Shown one piece after another: positions 1 through 8,723 of a stretch of 64,000 bases of DNA (position 1 is its first letter; each line of letters opens with the position of its first letter). The notes beneath the pieces are model-generated. The model was given only the letters and a program-made list of their open reading frames with translations. It ran no database searches and had not been told where the DNA came from. The translations under genes and the position numbers were made by a program. Source of the DNA: Paralithodes platypus (taxonomy: Eukaryota > Arthropoda > Malacostraca > Decapoda > Lithodidae); the NCBI GenBank assembly GCA_032716605.1, contig CM064502.1, forward strand, positions 40,274,507 to 40,338,506, read 5' to 3'.

Positions 1-1998
1 CACAATTGGCATTTGTTGAAGTGGTACTGGTTTCACCCGACCCTTCGGGCCCATTCGCTGACACTTATCACAGGATCTACAGTAGTCTCTGGCATCTGAT
101 GTAAGACCAGGCCAGTAGAAAAGTTCCTTAATGTGGGTCTCTGTTTTCCTATGGGAAAAATGGCCTGCAAGTAGTCCCTCATGAGCAAATGAAAGAACAG
201 CTTTTCTGCAATCTAGTGGTACAACCAATGTAATTTTGTCAGTCCTACCGAGTTTCTTAGATTTGATACACTTACGATACAAAAGTCCATCATGGTTTAT
301 ATAACAAAAGCTAGTTCCATCCTTAGTATCAACCTTTTCACCTGACAGAACCTTATTTCTAATAGGAACCAAGCTAGAGCAGTTCTGTTGCAACTCCGCA
401 AACTGACTAGGCGTGACATTTAAGGGCTCAATAGCCGGGACTACAAGAGGACGAAGTTTCTTATTCCTGGAGGACCTAGTTTGCACAGCCAGTATATTCT
501 CATTAACACACCCTGGGCTTACTTGAGAGCAAGATAAGTTGTTTAGGAGAGGGTCAGAGAGGTTAGTAGAGGCTTCAGCTTCAGTAAGGGGAGTTTGACA
601 AATGGAAGAGTTAATAAGGGAATTCTCAGTGGACACCTTAGGGGTGTCAACAATGTCAGGGACAATAGAAGAGTTAGTAAGGGGATTCTCAGTGGACACC
701 ATAGGGGTGTCAACAATATCAGGGTGGCGAGCCCCAGGAACATTTCCAATCATAACACTGCAAAATTTGATGGGTGCACGGATCACATCAGCCCAACCCT
801 CATAGTAAGGGCAACGGAGGAAACACTTTACCTGGGGAAATGAGTTTGATCTACCCAAGTAGTCTGATACTTCTACCATTTTACTCTCAGTTACATCCAT
901 ATCTGGAAGGGCCTGTTCAGATACCATAATGCAAGAACAACCTGTATCACGGAGGATGGTAGACACCCAAGCACCATTTACAGTACCAGAAGCCATGTAG
1001 TTATAAGTATTCTTGTTGTCTAGGCAAAATCCTACATGCTGAGTAGTAGTAGAGGGGTTACTTCCAAACTTTAGGGGATTTTTAGGGCAGTTAGGACGAA
1101 TATGGCCCTTCTCTCCACACCCGTGACATGTAACATTATTAAAGTCCTTCCTTACTCGTGAAATTTGAGAGGGTTTAACCGTAGCACTGGGATTCTGAAC
1201 TGACTGTGGAACTGAGGTATAAGAAACCTTTATAGTCTTACTGGTGGTAGAGGAGGCTTTAGGGTAAGCCCGATGAGCAGATGTCCAACTATCAGCTAAC
1301 TTAACAGCCCGATTGAGATCTTTAAAATCATTTTCCTTCAGATATGTTCTCAAGTCTGAGGAAACTGAAGACATAAGCTGGTCAAGGATGATAAAGGATC
1401 TCAATTCCTGAAAATCTTTTTCTACCTCACTTGCCTCTAGCCACTGGTCACAAAGCCGACCCAACTGGATGGCAAAAAAATCATATGTCTCTCCTACCTT
1501 AAGACGTGCAGATCTAAACTCTTGCCTATATCCATCAACAGTTTTGTGGAATCCTTTTAGAAGGGCTTTCTTTAAGAGGTCATAGTTACCAGTAATCTCA
1601 TCTGTTAGGCTAGTGTAAATCTCAACACACTTTCCGGTCAACAAACTACCTAGTCTGACTGCATACGTTTCCTCACTAATGTTGAGTAGCTTGGGTATTC
1701 TCTCGAATCTGAGAAGATATGATCCTATGTCTTCTCCTTCTCTATATAATGTTAAAGTTGGCTTGCTCACATACAACGAATGGTCAATTGTGTTTATAGA
1801 AGAGGCTTTTAACTTTGCAAGTTCTAGCTCATGTTTCCTGTCTCTCTCTTTTTCTTCAATCTCTCGCTGTAACTCTCTCTCTCTAGCTCTATCTTCTCTT
1901 GCCTGACTTTGAGCATTAATAACATACTTTGCGATGTCTCCACCAGTGAGGCCTATTAATTCAGCCTGACTCTTAAGCTCCTCAATGGAGACATCCAT
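1..1998 (-). CDS. Gag-protease-integrase N-terminal part of a Ty3/gypsy polyprotein (partial)
   Basis: The minus-strand ATG at 1998 opens a frame of 666 codons without a stop to the window edge. In order it shows a charged coiled-coil N-terminus (ARERELQREIEEKERDR), a capsid region whose C-terminal half resembles SCAN (LCDQWLEASEVEK ... AVKLADSW), a CCHC knuckle CHGCGEKGHIRPNC near 1105-1150, an aspartic protease motif RDTGCS near 930-945, and the integrase HHCC finger (HEGLLAGH ... CRSCDKCQ) near 50-165. The finger follows the protease after only a linker of about 200 residues, so RT is not in its usual Ty3/gypsy position. The conserved start suits a retrotransposon Gag. The rest of integrase, and RT-RNase H if present, lie beyond the edge. 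The lineage differs clearly from el1-el3: the Gag sequence is only distantly alike. Confidence 0.88.
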   Translation of the reverse strand, partial: MDVSIEELKSQAELIGLTGGDIAKYVINAQSQAREDRARERELQREIEEKERDRKHELELAKLKASSINTIDHSLYVSKPTLTLYREGEDIGSYLLRFERIPKLLNISEETYAVRLGSLLTGKCVEIYTSLTDEITGNYDLLKKALLKGFHKTVDGYRQEFRSARLKVGETYDFFAIQLGRLCDQWLEASEVEKDFQELRSFIILDQLMSSVSSDLRTYLKENDFKDLNRAVKLADSWTSAHRAYPKASSTTSKTIKVSYTSVPQSVQNPSATVKPSQISRVRKDFNNVTCHGCGEKGHIRPNCPKNPLKFGSNPSTTTQHVGFCLDNKNTYNYMASGTVNGAWVSTILRDTGCSCIMVSEQALPDMDVTESKMVEVSDYLGRSNSFPQVKCFLRCPYYEGWADVIRAPIKFCSVMIGNVPGARHPDIVDTPMVSTENPLTNSSIVPDIVDTPKVSTENSLINSSICQTPLTEAEASTNLSDPLLNNLSCSQVSPGCVNENILAVQTRSSRNKKLRPLVVPAIEPLNVTPSQFAELQQNCSSLVPIRNKVLSGEKVDTKDGTSFCYINHDGLLYRKCIKSKKLGRTDKITLVVPLDCRKAVLSFAHEGLLAGHFSHRKTETHIKELFYWPGLTSDARDYCRSCDKCQRMGPKGRVKPVPLQQMPIV
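599..724 (-). repeat. Two-copy 63-bp in-frame tandem duplication in el0 pol
   Basis: Two adjacent 63-bp units, each reading (V)DTPxVSTENxLxNSS on the minus strand, lie between protease and integrase. The unit is a multiple of three, so the frame is kept. The copies differ at a handful of bases. This is a linker region, probably tolerant of length change. Confidence 0.85.
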
Positions 1999-2204
1999 GA
2001 CTCTGAAAAACTATAATAGTTATCCCCAACCTGATAAAAGTATTTATTGATAGATACCTTCTAACACTACCAGGAAGGGTGTTTGTCACCTCCGGGCCCC
2101 AAGGACAGTGACAGGCCCAATCTGTTTACTGGACCCATAAAATAAATGTATAACTTATCTATGCTTCCCTCAGCCTCAAAAGTGTAAACAATGTAGGAAT
2201 CCTG

Positions 2205-2216
2205 GCGAGGTCGCCA
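2205..2216 (-). other. Primer binding site of el0
   Basis: The minus strand reads TGGCGACCTCGC two bases inside the LTR end. TGGCGACC is the complement of a tRNA 3' end ending GGTCGCCA. Related PBS sequences in insect mdg1/412-type elements pair with tRNA-Arg, so tRNA-Arg is the likely primer (inference). el1, el2 and el3 carry TGGCGACCTTGC at the same place. Confidence 0.8.
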
Positions 2217-2218
2217 GT

Positions 2219-3286
2219 TGTAAAAGTTCTAATTTAAGGATTCCCACACTATTCACACAATGGAGGCCAAAGGTAAATACAAACGAAAATTATATACATT
2301 TATTTACAAAAAGAACAAATAGTTCATAAAGATAATTTAATTCCAAGAGACACTTCCCAGGTCACAATCCCATAACTTCTAATTATGTAAAGAATTGTAA
2401 GGTTACTCCCCAGTGATATAGAGGTTGAAGCTAGGTGGCGCAATTGCTAGGGGACCACAGGATCGCCACGGAACGTCAAGGCGGTGGAGCCCCTGGACAC
2501 ACATAGAACAGGGAAGGGGACAACCTGGGAAGCCTCTTGATAGTGGGATGGTTGGATGCCTCTCTAGTCCGGCCCTTGACGAGAGTAGGATCCCTTATCA
2601 AAGAAAGGGAAAGTTATTAATAACACATAGAACCAGACTATTACCTGCATCCCCAAAATGAAGACTAAACAAAAATAAAGAAGATAATTATGTGCTTCAC
2701 AGAACAGTGCATGCTATATTTAATTATTTATCTATATTTATATTTAACTATACTGAAATAACGTTATATACTCACTAAAGAAAAAGGAATGCACAGAAAA
2801 CCTTATGTAAGCACTTTAAAAGAACCAAAGAAAATCACATAAATACTTAGAATGATACTTACACACAAGTATTAGAGTTACAATTAATAAAACCCCACTA
2901 ATACAGAACATTGTTTAAAGCTTATATAATTTGTCCTTGTCTTTACTATGATACGTAAGAAAAGAGGTTAAGTAATCACCTTAGTTCCGATAGCAGTCGT
3001 ATAGTCGAGTGACGAAACCTCTTCACTTGCCCCCTTATATAAGGTTCTAGTGAAGCCTCAGACAAGTAATGCGATAGCGAAAATAATATATTCGACTCCT
3101 ATGAGACTACCAAAGGCACAACTAATACTTTTATAAATGAAACACCTCAACTCAAATGATACGAAACAGCACCAAAGAAATTAGCTTTACTTTAATGAAA
3201 CAAGACAGCAAAAGAGAGGAATGAAGCTTTAAATGAAGCAACAACTGAAAAGATATAAGATACCAAGGGGAAGTACAGCCGTAACA
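2219..3286 (-). repeat. LTR (5') of el0, about 1,068 bp
   Basis: It begins TGTTACGG on the minus strand at 3286 and ends TTTTACA at 2219, giving TGT...ACA ends next to the PBS. It contains a TATA-like box. The second LTR is outside the window, so the borders rest on the terminal inverted dinucleotides and PBS spacing rather than on an LTR pair. Confidence 0.75.
3034..3041 (-). promoter_or_regulatory. TATA-like box in the el0 LTR
   Basis: The minus strand reads TATATAAG, about 250 bp inside the LTR start. It is the best core-promoter candidate for el0 transcription. No initiator was confirmed. Confidence 0.5.
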
Positions 3287-3303
3287 TAGAAACAGAACAC
3301 TAG

Positions 3304-4654
3304 ATGGAGCTAGGTACATTCACATCTGCTGATAAATTAGTATTATGCCCTCACAATAATGTCAACGGATTCTCCAAAGATCAGTTACATAAGTTACTTT
3401 CATACGCCGCTAAAGACAGTCTTTTCATTTTCAATGATTCATTTTACAAACAGGTAGATGGTATTTCTATGGGTAATCCTCTCGGTTGCAGTCTCGCTAA
3501 TTCATTCTTAGTTTATCACGAAACACAATGGCTTGACAACTGTCCTATAGAATTCAAACCTTTGCTCTACAGACGTTACATAGATGACAATTTTTTTAGC
3601 TTATCTAAATTCACAACATGAAAACATTAAGTTCACTTCCGACACTGAAACAAATGGTAAACTCCCCTTCCTAGACATAAATATTAACAGAACACCTGAC
3701 TCATTTAATCCTTTAACCCTCTCCGACATATGACGCGATTTTGAGCCTATTGGGGATACTTTAAAACCTTTGTTACCATCAGGGGTATTTAGAAACCTTT
3801 AGTTTAGTTACTTCAACCTCTGCAGTTGTCTTTGAGTTAGCTGTGGGCAGAAAACTAATTTTGGAGAGGTAATTATAAGAGTGAGAGAACTCTATTTCTT
3901 ATTGCTAATCTGGCAATCTCTGCATCATATATGCGTGAAAGGGTTACTATACAGGAAACCAACCTTCACAGGTTTAACGACAAAATTTAATTCATCTATC
4001 CCGTTACAGTAGAAACGAAATTTAATCTTAACTTTAGTCACCCGTGCTTACCACATTTGTTCCTCATATTTGTCTTTTCACAATGAACTCGAATATCTCA
4101 AACACATTTTACATTCTAATGGTTTCCCTATTTCATTCATTGAAAACTGTTTCGGTAAACAACTAAATAAACTTTTCCAAGTCCCGAGCCCCGTACCGAC
4201 TGCTAAAAAGGCAGTAATATTTTTCACTATGCCATTTTTAGGACCATCAAGTTACTCGATACGCCATTACGTCACAAAATTGATTCGTTGCTTCTATCCC
4301 CAAGTGTCCCTCAGAATAATATTCAAACCTACCAATACGTTGTCTCATCATTTCAAATTCAAAGATCGCATCCCGGATGTTCTGCAATCCTCTATTGTTT
4401 ATCAATATAAATGTAGCTGCTGTAATGCAACTTATATAGGCCAATCAAAACGGCACTTAAACACGAGGGTTGCGGAGCACCTGGGTCGATCTTATAGAAC
4501 TGGACTTCCCATTTCTAAACCATCCTTTTCAGCCATTCGAGACCATTGTGAACCTTTAGGCCATTCCATTAACAAAAAAGATTTTTCAGTAATTTTCAGT
4601 TGTTCTGGTGACACCACCCGGTTAATAGCAGTCCCTCCTCACTCACCATCTTAA
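3304..4654 (+). pseudogene. Penelope-like RT + GIY-YIG endonuclease remnant
   Basis: The first open piece (3304-3621) has the PLE RT signature KQVDGISMGNPLG followed by YRRYIDD, the catalytic YxDD at about codons 92-95. The frame then shifts. A short coding stretch about 'KLPFLDI' is interrupted by a MITE at 3713 and resumes near 3950 (KPTFTGL). A second open piece (4070-4654) carries the C-terminal linker and GIY-YIG motif (NATYIGQSKRHLNTRVAEH). The extreme C-terminus is frame-shifted. PLEs are retroelements that combine a telomerase-related RT with a GIY-YIG nuclease. The N-terminal RT fingers are missing here. Confidence 0.85.
3713..3946 (+). mobile_element. TTAA-bounded MITE inside PLE 1
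   Basis: A non-coding 234-bp insert splits the PLE frame. The left end is TTAACCCTCTC and the right end is GAAAGGGTTA(C), so the termini are inverted with TTAA-type target sites, as in piggyBac-like MITEs. The last base of the right TTAA is changed to C. Confidence 0.7.
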
Positions 4655-4893
4655 GCCCACTTTGGGCATCCACAAATTTTCCTCCAACCTATTATGTTTC
4701 TAAGGTATTGTGTATATTTTAGCCTACAATATCTACACGTAGTTCACATATGGTTTAGCTGTTTCTGTTGTTTGTGTTTGTTTCTATCTCTTTTTTCGCG
4801 ATTTCTAACTTTTAATGTTTTTCTAAATTATTATTAAAAATATATTTGCTTTAAATGTCAACATAATGTATTAATAAATTTATTTCTTATTGA

Positions 4894-4945
4894 TTTAGGT
4901 CTGATGATGACATAATTATGTTAATGTCGAAACGTTATCGGTACC
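4894..4945 (+). ncRNA. Hammerhead-ribozyme-like motif in PLE 1 3' region
   Basis: The sequence CTGATGA (4901-4907) is followed by a potential stem II (GACA ... TGTC) and then GAAAC (4929-4933) with a short palindromic ACGT stem III. PLEs are known to carry hammerhead motifs in their terminal repeats. Stem I pairing is poor on inspection, so this may be decayed. Confidence 0.5.
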
Positions 4946-5025
4946 AGTATAAAGATGTTCGTGTTTACCTTGGTGTTGCTTGCCCTTATAAGACTCCGCT
5001 TCCCCCGAGGAGAATCTATTGCCAC

Positions 5026-5028
<3 letters not shown>

Positions 5029-5088
<60 letters not shown>
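5029..5088. repeat. (TA)n microsatellite at the 3' end of PLE 1
   Basis: Thirty uninterrupted TA dinucleotides directly follow the PLE tail. The short open frames encoding IYIYIY here are artefacts of this repeat. Confidence 0.98.
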
Positions 5089-5092
<4 letters not shown>

Positions 5093-5365
5093 ATATGGTA
5101 GTGATATTGTTGCTTATTATGATAACATTGATTATGGTAGTATTGGTGAAGATTAGGATGACGAAGTTGTTTTTATTATGGTAGTGGCGGTGATGTAATA
5201 TATACTGAGAATATTCATTAGGTCCATACTGATGATATAGCTAACTGTATTGTTCTTGAAGGTGAATAGGTTTAATATAAATACCTATAATATGAAACAA
5301 CTGTGAAGGGTAATTAGATACTATTCTGTCTAGTATGACTAGTCTTCCACAAATCGTATTAGTAC

Positions 5366-5760
5366 TTAACGGAGGTCACCGGCTTTTTTTGTTTATCTTT
5401 CTCTCCTTTTCTCTCTTTCCCTGGCTTGTGTTCATTCGACCCCATTCAGCCAACTGTTTTAAGACTAATCCCCATTCAGGTGTTTATTTGTTCCTGGCGA
5501 GCGATAGCGAGCCAGCATTATATGGAGAAATCCGGCTTCGCCGTAGAAATGTTCTATCGAAAAATGTACAAATTTAGCTTGCCGTCAAAACAAAATAAAA
5601 TATATATACTGGCTCGCTACCGCTCGCCAGGAAATATTGACACCTGGATGGGGGTAAACGTTTTAAAACAGTAGGCTGAATGGGGCCGAATGGATGCGAG
5701 CCAAAGAGAGAGGGAGAGCAAGAGAAAAAAAGCGAAGTGGGCTCCCTTAAGTGTGATCCT
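5366..5760. mobile_element. Palindromic MITE family 'FB', copy 1
   Basis: A 395-bp element bounded by TTAA. The two halves are near inverted repeats of about 150-190 bp. The left half reads CCTGGCGAGCGATAGCGAGC and the right half contains its complement around GCTCGCTACCGCTCGCCAGG. Subterminal CAGGTGT/ACACCTGG and CCCCATTCAGCC blocks are also inverted. There is no coding capacity. The whole element can fold back on itself. Confidence 0.85.
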
Positions 5761-5761
5761 C

Positions 5762-5825
5762 TTTAATGTCGCCACTAATCTTTATAGAACTCCCACAGTC
5801 GCGAGTCATGTGGTATCGCTGTTAA
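5762..5825. repeat. Flanking repeat X, copy 1
   Basis: This stretch is about 80 per cent identical to 6418-6490 and shares the block ATGTCGCCACTAATC and the block AGTCATGTG. Both copies follow a TTAAGTG, and copy 1 ends exactly where a TTAA MITE begins. It suggests a small local tandem duplication around the MITEs. Confidence 0.7.
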
Positions 5826-6417
5826 CCCTCTCTGTACCGTCGACATCCCTTTTACTTTATTCTGACTACTATTAGACGATTTTATTCAGTTTCAAAAAGG
5901 CCTCCAGCAATTAACAGGCTTCGACGTATCTCACTTATCCCTTTTTAGAACTACAGATCCTTCTTAAGGGAGCCCACCTCGCTTTGTTTTATCTTTCTCA
6001 CCCTCTCCCTTTGGCTTGTATCCATTCGGTCCCATTCAGCCTACTGTTTTAAGACTTTTACCCCATGCAGGTGTCAATATTTTCCTAGCGAGCGGTAGCG
6101 AGCCAGCATATACAGTATATGTTTTTGTTTTGACAGCAAGCTAAATGTGCACATTTTTCGATAGAAAAATTTGTCCGGCGAAGCCGGATTTCCCCATAGA
6201 ATGCTAGGTCGCTACCACTCGCCAGGAAGAAATCGACACCTGGATGGGGATAAACGTCTAAAACAGTTGGCCGAATGGGGCCGAATAGATACTGTACAAG
6301 CCAGAGAAAGAGAGAAAAGGAGATAAAGATAAAACAGAATCCGGTGACCCCCCTTAAGCTGCGCAAAATCCTATAAATATAGCTAAAAACAGACGTCGCC
6401 GGTACAGAAGGGGTTAA
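5822..6417. mobile_element. TTAA-bounded MITE family 'D', copy 1, with nested FB
   Basis: The ends are TTAACCCTCTCTGTACCGTC and its imperfect inverse ...GCCGGTACAGAAGGGGTTAA. The element proper is about 200 bp. It is enlarged by an FB MITE at 5964-6357. An internal block (GACGATTTTATTCAGTTT) recurs in the copy at 17543-17747. Confidence 0.8.
5964..6357. mobile_element. Palindromic MITE family 'FB', copy 2
   Basis: A 394-bp TTAA-bounded copy in the opposite orientation to copy 1 (TTAAGGGAGCCCACC ... GGTGACCCCCCTTAA). It carries the same GCGAGC(G)GTAGCGAGCCAGC core in both halves and is nested in the TTAA MITE at 5822-6417. Confidence 0.85.
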
Positions 6418-6490
6418 GTGGGATTCTCTTCAGATGTCGCCACTAATCCTTACATATAACTCACACAGTTGCAAGTCATGTGATATCCTT
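6418..6490. repeat. Flanking repeat X, copy 2
   Basis: Partner of the repeat at 5762-5825, lying directly right of the TTAA MITE. The remaining sequence to 6540 shows nothing recognisable. Confidence 0.65.
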
Positions 6491-6652
6491 GTTAGCCATT
6501 ATTCTCAACCGTTCTGTCACGCATAATTTAGCATATCATCTTAAGGGGGGGGGGGGGTCACCGGCTTTGCTTTATCTTTCTCTTATTTTCTTTCTTTCCC
6601 TGACTTGTATCCATTCGGCCCCATTCAGCCAACTGTTTTAAGACGTTTATCC

Positions 6653-8510
6653 TGTGACGCATGTCCAGTGTGAGCATGCTGTACAGAACGCCTAGTCATG
6701 CCCCACTCTCGCTAGGATCGTCAGGGCAGGAACTTTGGCTGTAGTCTATGTAGAGTTTCCTAACTTAGTTCATGTGAGCCGTTGTACTATAAGTAATATG
6801 AATATGTATTTTGTTTTCATCTGAGTCAACGAGTTCTATTTTATATCATTAGTTATAAGTATTGTGTGTAAAACTTATTTGTAATGATGGGAGAAGCGGC
6901 AGCCACAGTTGGGGGTCAGTGGGTGCGCCATGCGGGAGGTGGGCCTAACTCACTAGCACTCCCCCCCCTCCCCCCTCCCCTCAGTGCTAGGAAAGCCTTT
7001 GTCTATCCCAGAGGAGAGAGAGAAATTACGTAATGATTGTCAGTGGGCGGTCCTTAGTAGTTCACGTTGGGCTCACTAGAGGGCCGAGTATAAAAAGGGA
7101 AGTCTAGCCATTTTTTGATCAGAACTCATTAGGCAGAGCGACTTCTCATTTCCCTTGCTAACTATATATATTCTTCTGACTGATGTGAACTTTCTCTACT
7201 ACCTTACATTCTTATCTCCTCTTTTCCCTACCCTTTTTAACTTCCATGGTCCCGTTGGTGCAGAGCTAGTCAGCCAACGTATTATCGCTTGAGTTCTCAT
7301 GAGATACATGCCTATTAGATAGCCTATTTTGGAAGGGTTAACTTAGAATAGGATTGATTTATGTTTGTTGCACTTGTCTATGCATTTCCCTGTGTGTTAT
7401 TATTATTATTCCTGGTTTCTGCTAGTCTAGGTAATGCTAGACTGGGGTAAGGCTTTTCTGTGTTACGAGTTGTTGTTTGATGCAGTGGTTAAGCGATAAA
7501 CCTGCATACTCGTTTCGGTTCAGTGAAGCCTAGGTTGTCTTCGCGGCTGACTGTGTTGAGTTAATAATTTACAGTGCGTGAGGGCAAGAGCCTAACCACC
7601 CTGTATTTTATTAACAGCTTGTTTTTACTTTGTCAAGGAGCCGGGAGAAAACCAGATACAAGGGATCTGGATTTCTCAAAGTGCACTTGTTAGTGTTAAC
7701 GTAATACTTTAAACAGTTGTGAGGACTTCGCTAGGCTACGAGCCGTTTTTGCTCAGTCACTGCTACCTTTTGCCCACAGTACCCCAGCTAGACTTTACTC
7801 GATTAGTAGATACAGAATAGTATTGAAGCTTTCCTTATGTATGATATTGTTTATGCACTATTGATTTCATGTGTTGCAAGCTTGGCTACTTTAGTGATTA
7901 GTGGCCCACGAGCACAATCCGAGTAGGCTATTGCCGTTGCATTTGCGGAGTACTTCTTTTTAATGTTTGCCATTTACTATTGCATATTCTTTTAATTATT
8001 CTTATGCCAATTTAAACCTGTAATAGTATTTAATTGCCAGTGTTTTTCTTATTGAATTACTGTTCAAAATCCGATACGTACTTCTTACGAGCATCCGAGA
8101 AGCATCTAACTTTTTTCAGAAGATTCCTTGCTCGATGCTTAAGGACTATTAATTAACGTAACGTAATAGTGCCGATCCGAAGTAGAGGGTGGAGGACTTC
8201 TTAAGTTCTTAGTCAAGGGTGGATTACTTCGGCTTCGGCCAACACTATTCTTTGGTGTTGTTGTTTCTTACTTCTTTGTTTGATTGTTGACCAGACTAGA
8301 GAATTCCTGTCTCTTTATTAGTCTGTTGTTGAACACTAGTACCGAGTTCTTGTATACCCCGTTATAGCAGATTGAACTCTGGAGGGTATTGGTGTTTTTT
8401 GTTCGGCTGGCAGTACTCAGGGGTTGGGATCGTGTGTTTCCGTTGTGGCAGCGAGCCGTATTAGAGTCCTGATTGAGAGCCCTTGTGTACCCGAGTGCCA
8501 GGTCATAACA
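6653..8510 (+). repeat. 5' LTR of el1 (1,858 bp)
   Basis: It starts TGTGACGCATG and ends GGTCATAACA, with the PBS two bases downstream. It is identical to the 3' LTR apart from a C-run (8 versus 9 C) and a GT unit in the TGTGTGTTATT stretch. There is no coding content. A segment reading CGCTAGGCTACGAGCC (about 7730) is also present in the el2 LTR in reverse, suggesting a conserved R/U5 block. Confidence 0.96.
7089..7096 (+). promoter_or_regulatory. TATA box in the el1 5' LTR
   Basis: TATAAAAA lies about 436 bp into the LTR in a GC-richer context. An initiator-like GATCAGAAC lies about 29 bp downstream (7118-7126). If used, this gives a short U3 and a long R/U5 leader of about 1.4 kb. The same box is at 14675-14682 in the 3' LTR. 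Confidence 0.7.
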
Positions 8511-8512
8511 AA

Positions 8513-8524
8513 TGGCGACCTTGC
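8513..8524 (+). other. Primer binding site of el1
   Basis: TGGCGACCTTGC starts two bases after the LTR. It matches the complement of a tRNA 3' terminus (GGTCGCCA). tRNA-Arg is likely by analogy with mdg1/412 elements. Confidence 0.85.
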
Positions 8525-8723
8525 TTAGGATTTTGTGAACAGTATAAATTTTTGCAGAGTTGTACAACATTTGTTTGTTTGTATTTTAGCGTGCATATTG
8601 AAGAATATTTGTTTTTGTATGGCAATTAGTAAAGCATTTAAGAGACTCCAGTTAATTTAGTAATTAGTGCTTGCATAGGAAGTTAAACACTTTTGTCTCG
8701 AGAATTTTTTTGTGGACTTCAGT

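Larger units (their letters stand above)
1..3286 (-). mobile_element. Ty3/gypsy (Gmr1-like) retrotransposon el0, truncated by the window edge
   Basis: On the minus strand, one LTR (2219-3286) is followed by a tRNA-type primer binding site and one long open frame that runs off the left edge. The visible frame has Gag, a zinc knuckle, protease and the integrase zinc finger, with no RT between protease and integrase. The right end abuts Penelope-like coding sequence, so the element probably inserted into that PLE. The other LTR and the TSD lie outside the window. Confidence 0.88.
3287..5088 (+). mobile_element. Penelope-like element 1 (5'-truncated, broken)
   Basis: It contains PLE reverse transcriptase, a GIY-YIG endonuclease, a 3' region with a hammerhead-like core and a terminal (TA)n tract. 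The 5' side is cut by the el0 LTR. A 234-bp TTAA-type MITE (3713-3946) splits the RT. Frame breaks show that it is dead. Confidence 0.85.

Noticed and set aside
2425..2661. Small coding gene in the el0 LTR
   Set aside because: It lies wholly inside the LTR, has no recognisable motif and runs opposite to the element.
4918..5184. Small membrane-like protein with IYIYIY repeats
   Set aside because: Encoded by (TA)n. The same artefact occurs at 51621, 53557, 58518, 61242 and 61645.
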